Shown piece after piece: positions 33,885-42,036 of a stretch of DNA of 64,000 bases (position 1 is its first letter; the number at the start of each line of letters is the position of its first letter). Location of the stretch: assembly GCA_018228685.1 (NCBI GenBank), contig CP073691.1, positions 1,550,001 through 1,614,000 on the forward strand, in the 5' to 3' direction. The position numbers and the translations under genes were made by a program. This DNA comes from Clostridiaceae bacterium Marseille-Q4149 (GTDB lineage Bacteria; Bacillota; Clostridia; Oscillospirales; Oscillospiraceae). Below the pieces are notes generated by a model. It saw only the letters and a list, made by a program, of their open reading frames with translations, did no database searches and was not told the DNA's origin.

Positions 33885-33913
33885 TATTAGCACCATCCGT
33901 GCCGTTTGTCAAG
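33885..33913 (-). promoter_or_regulatory. Promoter of the metQNI leader and operon
   Basis: Minus strand TTGACA (33913-33908), 17-bp spacer, TAATAT (33890-33885). Start near 33878 leaves about 45 nt, including the small CGCCGC-AGGT-GCGGCG hairpin (33851-33866), before the leader peptide. That hairpin could act as a transcription pause site. Confidence 0.8.
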
Positions 33914-34065
33914 GCGTATTTTTCATATTTTTTCATCTTGATGCAAATATTTTCTCGCAGCCCGCTGGGAATAATCTTGCAAAAAAGACCGTTTTTTTCG
34001 ATTTTCACCCGTCTGACAAGGGTTTTCTCTTGTCACAGGTTCACAATTTTTTTACAGATTCTTTC

Positions 34066-34094
34066 TTGCCGGAATGCGGGATTTATGGTATGAT
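34066..34094 (+). promoter_or_regulatory. Promoter of the DUF1538-PII operon
   Basis: TTGCCG (34066-34071), 17-bp spacer, TATGAT (34089-34094). The leader of about 85 nt shows no strong structure. Confidence 0.6.
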
Positions 34095-34185
34095 GAATAC
34101 TAATGGTAGAGATTGCGTATCTGCCCGTCAGCCCGGACAGGTACGCTATCGTTTTGATGAACGGAATGGATGAAGGAGGAATCGT

Positions 34186-35763
34186 TTGTTGTCTCGCAAG
34201 AAACCTGATCTGTTGACCCAGCAGGCCCGCCTGCGCCGGAAGCACCGGGAAAAGGGCCAGGTCCTGGCCATTTTCCGCAAGCCCATGCGGGAATCCCTGA
34301 CCTCGGTGCTGCCCATCACGGCCATCGTCCTGCTGCTGTGCTTCACCGTGACCCCGGTGTCCAACAACGCCATGATGGCCTTCCTGGTGGGAAGCCTTCT
34401 GCTGATCGTGGGCATGGGGCTGTTTTCCCTGGGCTCCGAGATGTCCATGATCCCCCTGGGCGAGGCCGTGGGTAAGGAAATCACCCGCTCCAAGAAGGTG
34501 TGGATCATCGTGGCCATCAGCTTCCTGATCGGCGTGATCATCACCGTGGCGGAGCCGGACCTGCAGGTTCTGGCCAGCCAGGTCCCCGCCATTGAAAACA
34601 ATGTCATCATCTGGTCCGTGGCCCTGGGCGTGGGCGTGTTCCTGGTCATCGCTCTGCTGCGTATCCTGCTGGGCATTCCCCTGTCCTATCTGCTCATCGG
34701 GTTTTATGCAGTGGTGTTCACCCTGGCCATGTTCGTGTCCCCGGACTTCTGGTCCATCGCCTTCGACTCCGGCGGCGTTACCACCGGCCCCATGACCGTG
34801 CCCTTTATCATGGCCCTGGGCGTGGGCGTCAGCGCCGTCCGCAACGACAAGCACGCCGGAGGCGACAGCTTCGGTCTGGTGGCCCTGTGCTCCATCGGCC
34901 CCATCCTGACGGTGCTGCTGCTGGGCCTTTTATACAAGCCCGACGGCAGCAGCTACACCCCGGTGACCGTGCCCGACGCCCAGGACACCGTGGAGATGTT
35001 CCGCTCCTATACCCACGCTCTGCCGGAGTATTTTAAGGAAATTCTGGTGTCCCTGGCCCCCATTGCCGGGTTCTTCCTGATCTTCCAGCTGCTGACCCGC
35101 CGCCTGAACCGCCGCCAGGTCATGAGCATGATCGTGGGCTTCCTGTATACTTATCTGGGCCTGGTGCTGTTCCTGACCGGCGTCAACGTGGGCTTCATGC
35201 CCGTGGGCAACTTCCTGGGCCAGAGCATCGCCTCCCTGGAGTGCAGCTGGGTGCTGATCCCCATCGCCATGGTCATCGGCTACTTCATCGTGGCGGCGGA
35301 GCCCGCCGTCCACATCCTCAACCGTCAGGTGGAGGAGATCACTGCCGGCTCCATCCCCGCCAGCGCCATGAATCTGGCCCTGTCCATCGGCGTATCCGTG
35401 TCCCTGGCCCTGGCTATGATCCGGGTGCTGACGGGCATCTCCATCATGTGGTTCCTGCTGCCGGGCTATGCCCTGAGTCTGGCTCTGTCCTTCGTGGTGC
35501 CGAAAATATTCACCTCCATCGCCTTCGACTCCGGCGGCGTGGCCTCCGGTCCCATGACCGCCACCTTCCTGCTGCCCTTCGCCATGGGCGCCTGCGACGC
35601 CCTGGGCGGCAACGTGGTCACCGATGCCTTTGGCGTGGTGGCCATGGTGGCCATGACCCCCCTGGTAACCATCCAGCTGCTGGGCGTCAGCTATAAGCGC
35701 CGCATCAAGCGCACCGCCCCCGTGGCCGTGGCCGAAGTGGAAGAGATCATCGAGCTGGCATAG
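34186..35763 (+). CDS. DUF1538 family membrane protein (UmpA/UmpB-like)
   Basis: A 525-residue protein with about 13 membrane segments in two homologous halves. Each half ends with a matching loop: FDSGGVTTGPMTVPF and FDSGGVASGPMTATF. LGSEMSMIPLGEAVG and AAEPAVHILNRQVEEIT are other repeated signatures. In Halomonas a two-gene DUF1538 pair was reported as a Na+/H+ antiporter; here both halves are in one chain. The start is TTG at 34186 or 34189, after GAAGGAGGA. A tandem PII-like gene follows after 11 nt, suggesting regulation of the transporter by that protein. Confidence 0.85.
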   Translation: MLSRKKPDLLTQQARLRRKHREKGQVLAIFRKPMRESLTSVLPITAIVLLLCFTVTPVSNNAMMAFLVGSLLLIVGMGLFSLGSEMSMIPLGEAVGKEITRSKKVWIIVAISFLIGVIITVAEPDLQVLASQVPAIENNVIIWSVALGVGVFLVIALLRILLGIPLSYLLIGFYAVVFTLAMFVSPDFWSIAFDSGGVTTGPMTVPFIMALGVGVSAVRNDKHAGGDSFGLVALCSIGPILTVLLLGLLYKPDGSSYTPVTVPDAQDTVEMFRSYTHALPEYFKEILVSLAPIAGFFLIFQLLTRRLNRRQVMSMIVGFLYTYLGLVLFLTGVNVGFMPVGNFLGQSIASLECSWVLIPIAMVIGYFIVAAEPAVHILNRQVEEITAGSIPASAMNLALSIGVSVSLALAMIRVLTGISIMWFLLPGYALSLALSFVVPKIFTSIAFDSGGVASGPMTATFLLPFAMGACDALGGNVVTDAFGVVAMVAMTPLVTIQLLGVSYKRRIKRTAPVAVAEVEEIIELA

Positions 35764-35774
35764 GAGGAAACGGA

Positions 35775-36476
35775 ATGAAACGACTGTATTTGATGATCAC
35801 CATCACCAACCGGGTGGTGGGCTCCGGACGATTTGTGGATTTTTACCGGGCCTTCGGCGCGCCGGTGGTGTTCACGGCCCTGGGCCGGGGCACCGCCAGC
35901 GACGATGTGCTGAGCTATCTGGGCCTGGAGGCCACGGAGAAGGCCGTGCTGTTCTCCGTGGTGACGCCCTCCTGCAAGGAGACTCTGGTGAAGGAGCTGG
36001 TGTCCACCATGCACCTGACCGCCCCCGGCAGCGGCATCGCCGTCTGCCTGCCCCTGAGCAGCATCGGCGGCAAGTCCGCCATGAACTACCTGACCTCCGG
36101 CGACCCCTCCAAGGCCCCGGAAATCGACATTGAGGAGGACGAACCCATGAAGGAAGCAGCCTATCAGCTGATCGTTGCCATCGCCAACCAGGGCTACACC
36201 GATAAGGTCATGGAGGCGGCCCGTTCCGCCGGAGCCCGTGGCGGCACCATTGTCCATACCCGCTCCACCGGCGCCGAGGACGCCGGGAAGTTCTTCGGCA
36301 TGTCCATTGCCGAGGAGCGGGAGATGATCTTCATCGTGGCCCCCACCGGCGAGAAAAACGCCATCATGCAGGCCATCATGGCCCAGGCCGGCCCCAGCAC
36401 CAAGGCCCAGGCCATCACCCTGAGCCTGGCCCTGGAGGACGTGGTGGGCCTGTTCACCACCAACCCGGACCAATAA
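35775..36476 (+). CDS. Tandem PII-like signalling protein
   Basis: A 233-residue protein with two ferredoxin-like PII domains. The second (about residues 128-225, AAYQLIVAIANQGYTDKVMEAARSAGARGGTIVHT) has the usual GlnB/GlnK features; the first (about 1-105, LYLMITITNRVVGSGRFVDFYR) is divergent. PII proteins sense metabolites or nucleotides and commonly bind a neighbouring membrane transporter. It probably controls the DUF1538 protein, its operon partner. Start follows AGGAGGAAACGG. Confidence 0.83.
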   Translation: MKRLYLMITITNRVVGSGRFVDFYRAFGAPVVFTALGRGTASDDVLSYLGLEATEKAVLFSVVTPSCKETLVKELVSTMHLTAPGSGIAVCLPLSSIGGKSAMNYLTSGDPSKAPEIDIEEDEPMKEAAYQLIVAIANQGYTDKVMEAARSAGARGGTIVHTRSTGAEDAGKFFGMSIAEEREMIFIVAPTGEKNAIMQAIMAQAGPSTKAQAITLSLALEDVVGLFTTNPDQ

Positions 36477-36490
36477 TCCCCTGCGCACTG

Positions 36491-36519
36491 CCGCCCCCGG
36501 TTTCCCGGGGGCGGTTTTT
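36491..36519 (+). terminator. Terminator of the DUF1538-PII operon
   Basis: CCGCCCCCGG pairs with CCGGGGGCGG around TTTC, then TTTTTCTT. Confidence 0.9.
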
Positions 36520-36520
36520 C

Positions 36521-36549
36521 TTGTCAAACGGCCCCCAGTCTGCTACAAT
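36521..36549 (+). promoter_or_regulatory. Promoter of the two-component operon
   Basis: TTGTCA (36521-36526), 17-bp spacer, TACAAT (36544-36549), 28 nt ahead of the response-regulator start. Confidence 0.7.
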
Positions 36550-36576
36550 GGGGAAAAACACACAGGAGGTGAGACC

Positions 36577-37263
36577 ATGGAGGAGCATGCGCTCTATCGG
36601 GTGCTGATGGTGGAGGATGACCGGGGCATCGCCCAGGCGGTGCAGACCCAGGGCCAGCTTTGGAATCTGGAGGTGCGGCAGGTGCAGGACCTGCGGCATG
36701 TGATGGAGGAGTTCGCCGCCTTTGACCCCCATCTGGTGCTGCTGGACATCGGCCTGCCCTGCTTCGACGGCTACCATTGGTGCACGGAGATCCGCCGGGT
36801 ATCCCGGGTGCCGGTGATCTTTATCTCGTCTGCGGCGGACAATATGAACATCATCATGGCCATGAACCTGGGTGCTGACGACTTCATCGCCAAGCCCTTT
36901 GACCAGAGCGTGCTGATGGCCAAAATTCAGGCCCTGCTGCGCCGGACCTACGACTTCGGGGCCTCGGCTCCGGTGCTGGAGCACCGGGGTGCCCTGCTGA
37001 ACACCGGGGACAACACCCTGACCTATCAGGGCCAGCGGGTCTCCCTGACCAAAAACGAATATTGTATTCTGCTGTGCCTGATGCAGAGCAAGGGCCGGGT
37101 GGTGAGCCGGGAGAAGCTCATGGAGCGCCTGTGGGAAACCGACAGCTTCGTGGACGAGAACACCCTCACCGTGAACATCGGCCGTCTGCGGAAAAAGCTG
37201 GACGCCGCCGGTCTGCCGGGGTTCATCACCACCCGGGTGGGCCTGGGCTATATGGTGGGGTGA
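36577..37263 (+). CDS. OmpR/PhoB-family response regulator (BceR/GraR-like)
   Basis: A 228-residue regulator. The receiver domain (about 1-120) has VEDD, the phospho-acceptor Asp in LLDIGLPCFDGY and Lys in IAKPFDQ. The winged-helix DNA-binding domain (about 135-228) shows LTKNEYCILLCLMQSKGRVVSREKLM and ENTLTVNIGRLRKKLD. The sequence resembles regulators of antimicrobial-peptide resistance. The kinase gene starts 5 nt after its stop. Confidence 0.92.
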   Translation: MEEHALYRVLMVEDDRGIAQAVQTQGQLWNLEVRQVQDLRHVMEEFAAFDPHLVLLDIGLPCFDGYHWCTEIRRVSRVPVIFISSAADNMNIIMAMNLGADDFIAKPFDQSVLMAKIQALLRRTYDFGASAPVLEHRGALLNTGDNTLTYQGQRVSLTKNEYCILLCLMQSKGRVVSREKLMERLWETDSFVDENTLTVNIGRLRKKLDAAGLPGFITTRVGLGYMVG

Positions 37264-37268
37264 GGGCC

Positions 37269-38249
37269 ATGCTGACCGGATATCTGCGGCAGCGGCGCAG
37301 GACGCTGCTGGCGTTTTTCCTGTTCGGCGGCATCTTCGCCGCCGCCTTCGCCCTGTACCAGCTGCCGCTGCGGGCGGTGGCCTATCCCTTTGTGCTGTGC
37401 GCCGCCGCCGGGGCGGTGCTGCTGGCCCTGGACTATCGCCGGGTCCTGCGGCAGCACCGGCGGCTGGAGCTGCTGCGGCAGCTGCCGGAGGAGCTGGCCG
37501 ACGCCCTGCCCCCGGCGGACACGGTGAAGGAGGCCGACTATCGCAGCCTTGTGACCCTGCTGGCGGAAAGCCGCCGGGCCATCCGCACCCAGGAGGAGCA
37601 GCGCTACGGCGACATGGTGGACTACTATACCATGTGGGCCCACCAGATCAAAACCCCCATCGCCTCCATGCGCCTGACCCTGCAGAACGAGGACTCCGAC
37701 CTGGCCCGCTCCCTGTCCGGGGATCTGATGCGGGTGGAGCAGTATGTGGAGATGGTGCTGGTGTTCCTGCGGCTGGACAGCAGCACCACCGACTATGTGA
37801 TCCGTGCCCACAGCCTGGACGATATCGTGCGCCCGGCGGTGCGGAAGTTCGCTGGGGAGTTCATCCGCCGCCGTCTGCGGCTGGACTATCAGTCCCTGGA
37901 CCGCACCGTGGTCACCGACGCCAAGTGGCTGGGCTTCGTGGTGGAGCAGGTGCTGTCCAACGCCCTGAAATACACCGCAAGCGGCTCCGTGACCATCGCC
38001 ATGGACGGCGATGACCTGTGCATCCGGGACACCGGCATGGGCATCGCACCGGAGGACCTGCCCCGGATCTTCGACCGGGGGTTCACGGGCCTCAACGGCC
38101 GCCGGGACACCCGGGCCAGCGGCATCGGGCTGTACCTGTGCCGCCGGATCTGCCGCAGCCTGGGCCACACCATCCGGGCCTCCTCCGTGCCCAACCAGGG
38201 AACGGAAATCCGCATCGGTCTGGGCCAGAAGAAAACGTTGCCGGAGTGA
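37269..38249 (+). CDS. Intramembrane-sensing histidine kinase (BceS/GraS-like)
   Basis: A 326-residue kinase with two helices near the N-terminus (residues about 12-30 and 36-52) and almost no external loop, as in BceS-type kinases that sense through a partner ABC transporter. The H-box is MWAHQIKTPIASMRL, the N-box EQVLSNALKYT, and the ATP lid has DTGMGI and SGIGLYLC. Start MLTGYLRQRRR at 37269. No BceAB-type transporter is adjacent, which is unusual. Confidence 0.9.
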   Translation: MLTGYLRQRRRTLLAFFLFGGIFAAAFALYQLPLRAVAYPFVLCAAAGAVLLALDYRRVLRQHRRLELLRQLPEELADALPPADTVKEADYRSLVTLLAESRRAIRTQEEQRYGDMVDYYTMWAHQIKTPIASMRLTLQNEDSDLARSLSGDLMRVEQYVEMVLVFLRLDSSTTDYVIRAHSLDDIVRPAVRKFAGEFIRRRLRLDYQSLDRTVVTDAKWLGFVVEQVLSNALKYTASGSVTIAMDGDDLCIRDTGMGIAPEDLPRIFDRGFTGLNGRRDTRASGIGLYLCRRICRSLGHTIRASSVPNQGTEIRIGLGQKKTLPE

Positions 38250-38272
38250 AAATCGCCCCAAATCGCAAACAA

Positions 38273-38302
38273 AACACGACACCCCGTCAGGGGTGTCGTG
38301 TT
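38273..38302 (+). terminator. Terminator of the two-component operon
   Basis: AACACGACACCCC pairs with GGGGTGTCGTGTT around GTCA, followed by CTTCT. Confidence 0.8.
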
Positions 38303-38385
38303 CTTCTATCTTAACACTTTTCCATATGTAAAACAACTGAAAATTTACATAAAATTAACACTTAAAAATTGTCGAATATTGCCCC

Positions 38386-38414
38386 TTGCAAGATCAAAAC
38401 CAGAGGTATATAGT
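38386..38414 (+). promoter_or_regulatory. Promoter of the cstA operon
   Basis: TTGCAA (38386-38391), 17-bp spacer, TATAGT (38409-38414). A leader of about 155 nt follows. Confidence 0.65.
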
Positions 38415-38460
38415 ATGAAATGTGATTTTTCGGTAAACAACTTTACAAAACCCATGCGAA

Positions 38461-38500
38461 CTCCGGAAAAAGTCAACTTTTTTCGGGTCTAGTTTTTTTG
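38461..38500 (+). terminator. Possible attenuator in the cstA-operon leader
   Basis: CCGGAAAAAG and CTTTTTTCGG form an imperfect hairpin, followed by TCTAGTTTTTTTGGG. It lies between the promoter and the first gene, so it may be a conditional terminator. The stem is A/U-rich and weak. Confidence 0.4.
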
Positions 38501-38577
38501 GGCAAAAATTGCAAAAGCGCCATAAGCTGATGTTAAGGAAGCGTTAACGGCGATTTTGCCGGAAGGGAGGCGGAACC

Positions 38578-39117
38578 ATGACAAGAGAGGACGCAGTGGA
38601 GCGGCTGTGCGACGTATACGGCGGCAGCTTCGACATCACCCGCTGTAAGGAGGCGGAGCTTCCCCTGGCGGCGAAGATGGACTTTTATGTCCACAACTCC
38701 AAATATGTGCTGTCAAAAAAAGCCAAGCTGTGGGAGGCCAACAGCTTTGAATATGTGTATCTGTTCACCGTTCCGCACCTGACCCGGGAGATCTACGAGC
38801 AGTGCGAGCGCCTGGCCTACGAGCAGGGCAGGGCCCGCATCCGGCCCGGCCCCAACCATATGTACACCTATATCTCCGCCATCTTCCTGTGCGACTCCTG
38901 CGACCCGGAGGCACGGAAGGCCCTGAAGCGGTGCCGCCGGTACGAGAGCTTCCGGCTGTCCTATTGGGGATGGATGGATTTTCATACCGCTCTGGTGGTG
39001 CTCCCGGAGGAATCCGTGGCCACCAACGCCAGCGGACACAGTGCAGCGCAGGTGCTCGAACGGGCCCTGTTTCATAAGCAAAAGAGAAAATTGTTTCGAA
39101 AGGAGAGAAGTTTATGA
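38578..39117 (+). CDS. Uncharacterised protein preceding CstA
   Basis: A 179-residue soluble protein starting MTREDAVERLCDVYGGSFD. It has an FYVHNSKYVLSKKAKLWEAN segment, Cys residues in FLCDSCDPEARKALKRC, and a SYWGWMDFHTALVVLPEE stretch. No family is recognised with confidence. GGGAGGCGGAACC is the ribosome-binding site, and its stop overlaps the cstA ATG. Tight coupling to cstA suggests a regulatory or accessory role in peptide or pyruvate uptake. Confidence 0.75.
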   Translation: MTREDAVERLCDVYGGSFDITRCKEAELPLAAKMDFYVHNSKYVLSKKAKLWEANSFEYVYLFTVPHLTREIYEQCERLAYEQGRARIRPGPNHMYTYISAIFLCDSCDPEARKALKRCRRYESFRLSYWGWMDFHTALVVLPEESVATNASGHSAAQVLERALFHKQKRKLFRKERSL

Positions 39118-40838
39118 ATGCTGCTTTGTTCCTGATCATTGGCGTTGCCGTGCTGATCGTAGGATATATTTTCTACGGCGGCTGGCTGGCCAAGAAGTGG
39201 GGCGTGGATAACTCCCGCGTCACCCCTGCCCACGAGCTGGAAGACGGCAAGGACTATTGTCCCGCCAAGGCTCCCGTTCTGATGGGCCATCACTTTTCCT
39301 CTATCGCCGGCGCAGGCCCCATCAACGGCCCCATCCAGGCCGCTGTGTTCGGCTGGGTCCCCGTTATGCTGTGGGTCCTGATCGGCGGCATCTTCTTCGG
39401 CGGCGTCCACGATTTCGGCGCCCTGTTCGCCTCCATTCGCCATAAGGGCGAGTCCATCGGCGAGGTCATCGGCGACGCCATCGGCGCCCGGGCCAAGAAG
39501 CTGTTCATCATCTTTGCGTACCTGACCCTGATCCTGGTGGTGGCTGCATTTGCCTCCATCGTGGCCAACACCTTCAAGGCCACCTATGTGGACGGCGTGC
39601 TGGATAAGGCCGCTTCCGCCGCCAACGCCTCCACCGCCATCATCTCCATCATGTTCATCCTGATGGCCATCGTCTTCGGCTTCTTTGTCTATCGCCGGAA
39701 TGCTCCTCTGGGCATCTCCACCGTCATCGGCGTCATCGGCATCGCCGTGTGTATGTACATCGGCCTCCAGTGGCACCCCATCTATCTCAGCGGCAACACT
39801 TGGATGATCATCGTTGGCCTGTATATCGCCATCGCATCCGTCACCCCCGTGTGGATCCTGCTGCAGCCCCGTGACTATCTGAGCTCCTTCCTGCTGTATG
39901 CCATGATGATCCTGGCGGTCGTGGGCATCATCGGCTGCCACCCCACCGTGGACATGCCCGCCTTCACCGGCTTCAAGGATACGCTGGCTCCCTCCGGCAC
40001 CTCCCTGGGCTACATGTTCCCCGCTCTGTTTGTGACCATCGCCTGCGGCGCCGTGTCCGGCTTCCACTCCCTGGTGGGCTCCGGCACCACCGCCAAGCAG
40101 CTGGATCAGGAAAAGGACGCCAAGCCCATCGCTTACGGCGGTATGCTGATCGAGTGCGCTCTGGCCCTGATCTCCGTCTGCGCCGTTGGTTACATCTGGG
40201 CGCAGTATGCCGACGGCACCACCGTGACCCCCACCGTGGTGTTCGCCACCGGCCTTGCCTCCATGTTCTCCAAGGTGTTCGGCGCCGGCTGCTACAACGT
40301 GGTGTATTCCATGCTGATCCTGGCCGTGTCCGCTTTCTGCCTGACCTCCGTGGATACCGCCACCCGTCTGGCCCGCTATATGTTCCAGGAGTTCTTCACC
40401 GCCCCCGGTGAGAGCCGCGAGAATATGCCCGGCTGGAAGAAGGTCGTGACCAACCCCTATGTGGCCACTGCCATCACCGTGGTGGCCGGCGTGGCCCTGG
40501 GCATGACCGGTTATGCCAAGATCTGGGCTCTGTTCGGCGCTGCCAACCAGCTGCTGGCCGCCCTGGGTCTGTTGGCTGTGTGCTGCTGGCTGGGCAAGAT
40601 CGGCCGCAACAACAAGATGTTCTACTTCCCCATGTTCTTCATGCTGATTGTGACCCTGACCTCCCTGGCGTTCACCATCAAGGCCCAGTTTGCCGGTATC
40701 GCTGCCGGCGGCGAGGGTGTTGCCTGGTTCTACATCCGCGCGATCATCGCCATCCTGCTGGTGGTTCTGGCCATCGTGCTGGTGGTGGAGGGCATCCAGG
40801 CCCTGTCCCGCAACAAGAAGGCTGCCGCCGCCAAGTAA
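39114..40838 (+). CDS. cstA: CstA family carbon starvation/pyruvate transporter
   Basis: A 574-residue protein with about 16 membrane segments, the shorter clostridial form (E. coli CstA has about 700). YFIFYGGWLAKKWG-like opening (GYIFYGGWLAKKWG), then HHFSSIAGAGPINGP and GGVHDFGALFASIRHKG are the CstA signatures. Family members import pyruvate or peptides during carbon limitation. The ATG overlaps the TGA of the preceding gene, with AAAGGAGAGAAG upstream. Confidence 0.93.
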   Translation: MNAALFLIIGVAVLIVGYIFYGGWLAKKWGVDNSRVTPAHELEDGKDYCPAKAPVLMGHHFSSIAGAGPINGPIQAAVFGWVPVMLWVLIGGIFFGGVHDFGALFASIRHKGESIGEVIGDAIGARAKKLFIIFAYLTLILVVAAFASIVANTFKATYVDGVLDKAASAANASTAIISIMFILMAIVFGFFVYRRNAPLGISTVIGVIGIAVCMYIGLQWHPIYLSGNTWMIIVGLYIAIASVTPVWILLQPRDYLSSFLLYAMMILAVVGIIGCHPTVDMPAFTGFKDTLAPSGTSLGYMFPALFVTIACGAVSGFHSLVGSGTTAKQLDQEKDAKPIAYGGMLIECALALISVCAVGYIWAQYADGTTVTPTVVFATGLASMFSKVFGAGCYNVVYSMLILAVSAFCLTSVDTATRLARYMFQEFFTAPGESRENMPGWKKVVTNPYVATAITVVAGVALGMTGYAKIWALFGAANQLLAALGLLAVCCWLGKIGRNNKMFYFPMFFMLIVTLTSLAFTIKAQFAGIAAGGEGVAWFYIRAIIAILLVVLAIVLVVEGIQALSRNKKAAAAK

Positions 40839-40880
40839 CGGCCGCGTGATACCTTCCGCTGCATAAAGCAATATAACAAA

Positions 40881-40910
40881 TCCCGCCCCCGGCAATCGCC
40901 GGGGGCGGGA
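40881..40910 (+). terminator. Terminator of the cstA operon
   Basis: TCCCGCCCCCGGC pairs with GCCGGGGGCGGGA around AATC; the T-tract (TGCTTTT) is modest. Confidence 0.75.
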
Positions 40911-40938
40911 TGCTTTTGCGTTCCGCCGATCTCCTTGC

Positions 40939-41113
40939 CGTGTCATTGCCAGGAGCGAAGCGACGCGGCAATCCGTTCCTCGCGCAGCGGCCCGCTGAGG
41001 GCAGCGGGCCCTACGGACGGCTTCCGGGAATCCTCCCATTTCCGGCAATCTCCCAGTACACCTGGCGCCCCACGCCCCCCTGAACGCCGAAACAGCCGTC
41101 TGACCGACGGCTG
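40939..41113. repeat. Cluster of palindromic REP-like sequences
   Basis: A GTCATTGCCAGGAGCGAAGC-type unit (40941-40974) with ATTGCC/GGCAAT arms, the form seen dispersed in many bacterial genomes. It is followed by a GGCCCGCTG/CAGCGGGCC hairpin (about 40989-41010) and a CAGCCGTC/GACGGCTG hairpin (41093-41113). The last is 19 nt after the YcxB gene stop on the minus strand and may end that transcript. No reading frame in 40911-41131 is credible. Confidence 0.6.
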
Positions 41114-41131
41114 CTTCAACACGATTCTCTT

Positions 41132-41716
41132 TCATATCCGCTTCCGATACACCAAGCTGTCCTCTTTTCCGAAGGCCCGGGCGGCATGCGCCACGGTGAT
41201 GGCCGCCTCCCGGGAATAGGGGAAGAACAGCAGCACCGGGGTCTTGAAGGTCAGCACGATGACCTTGGGGGTCATCACGCACACGTCCCAGTCCGCCCAG
41301 TCGAAATGGGTGGGCTTTCCCTTTTCGTTCTCCTCCCGGATGCCGTCGGCGTCGAAGTTTACGGTGCCGTCGGGGCCGTTCTGCTGCCGGAACTGCTGCC
41401 AGCTGTGCCGGTAATTCCGCCGCAGCATACCCCGCAGCACCAGCTCCATCACGCCGCAGCCCGCGCACACCCCGGTCATGGCCCAGGACATGCCGCCCAG
41501 CTCCAACAGGGCCGTCATGGCCCCCAGCACCGCCGCCAGGATCAGAAAGGCGATCCCCCGCCGCAGCAGTCCCCGGGCATACCAGGTGAAGCTGCGGCAC
41601 CGGGCGTCATGCTTTTTCAGCCAGCGCCGCCGGGCCGCGATGCCCTGGGCCAGGTCAAACAGCCGCTCCGTGTCCGTCAGGTGATAGTGCAGCTGGAAGA
41701 AGGTCTCCCCTGTCAT
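41132..41716 (-). CDS. YcxB-like membrane protein
   Basis: A 194-residue protein. A soluble N-terminus (MTGETFFQLHYHLTD) precedes two membrane helices (residues about 53-72 and 76-93). A C-terminal domain follows with the YcxB signature: GIREENEKGKPTHFDWADWD, then VIVLTFKTPVLLFFPYS. Function is unknown. The start overlaps the TSCPD stop by ATGA, so they are co-transcribed. Confidence 0.8.
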   Translation of the reverse strand: MTGETFFQLHYHLTDTERLFDLAQGIAARRRWLKKHDARCRSFTWYARGLLRRGIAFLILAAVLGAMTALLELGGMSWAMTGVCAGCGVMELVLRGMLRRNYRHSWQQFRQQNGPDGTVNFDADGIREENEKGKPTHFDWADWDVCVMTPKVIVLTFKTPVLLFFPYSREAAITVAHAARAFGKEDSLVYRKRI

Positions 41717-41970
41717 GCCCGCTCAGCCGCCAGGGCCTCCTCCAGGGCGTGGGCCATCTGGTCGGGGCAGGAGGTGGGCTTGGGGCCGCAGTGGATGCCC
41801 TTCATCCGCTCAATGGCGTCCTGGGCGTCCATGCCCACCACCAGGCGGCTGATGCCCTGCAAATTGCCGTTGCAGCCGCCCTCCACGCTGACGCTTTTGA
41901 TCACGCCGTTCTCCAGCTCCACGGTCATCTTCCGGGAACAGACGCCCCGGGGGGTATAAGTATAGGTCAT
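41713..41970 (-). CDS. TSCPD domain protein (TIGR03905-like)
   Basis: An 85-residue protein with the TSCPD motif PTSCPDQMAHALEEAL and conserved Cys in GVCSRKM, GGCNGNLQGI and HCGPKPTSC. The domain is also found at the C-terminus of some ribonucleotide reductases, where it may bind metal. Start at 41970 is placed 10 nt from AAAGGAG; a TTG at 41979 is nearly on top of that site. Confidence 0.85.
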   Translation of the reverse strand: MTYTYTPRGVCSRKMTVELENGVIKSVSVEGGCNGNLQGISRLVVGMDAQDAIERMKGIHCGPKPTSCPDQMAHALEEALAAERA

Positions 41971-42004
41971 ATCGCTCAAACTCCTTTTGTGTAATCAGGA
42001 GTCC

Positions 42005-42033
42005 ATTATACCCCACCGCGCCGGATTTGGCAA
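42005..42033 (-). promoter_or_regulatory. Promoter of the TSCPD-ycxB operon
   Basis: Minus strand TTGCCA (42033-42028), 17-bp spacer, TATAAT (42010-42005), placed right after the spo0A stop. Confidence 0.7.
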
Positions 42034-42036
42034 GAC

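Noticed and set aside
33674..33900. SAM-I (S-box) riboswitch or T-box upstream of metQ
   Set aside because: The leader before the peptide is only about 45 nt with one small hairpin, and no T-box sequence or SAM-I core was found.
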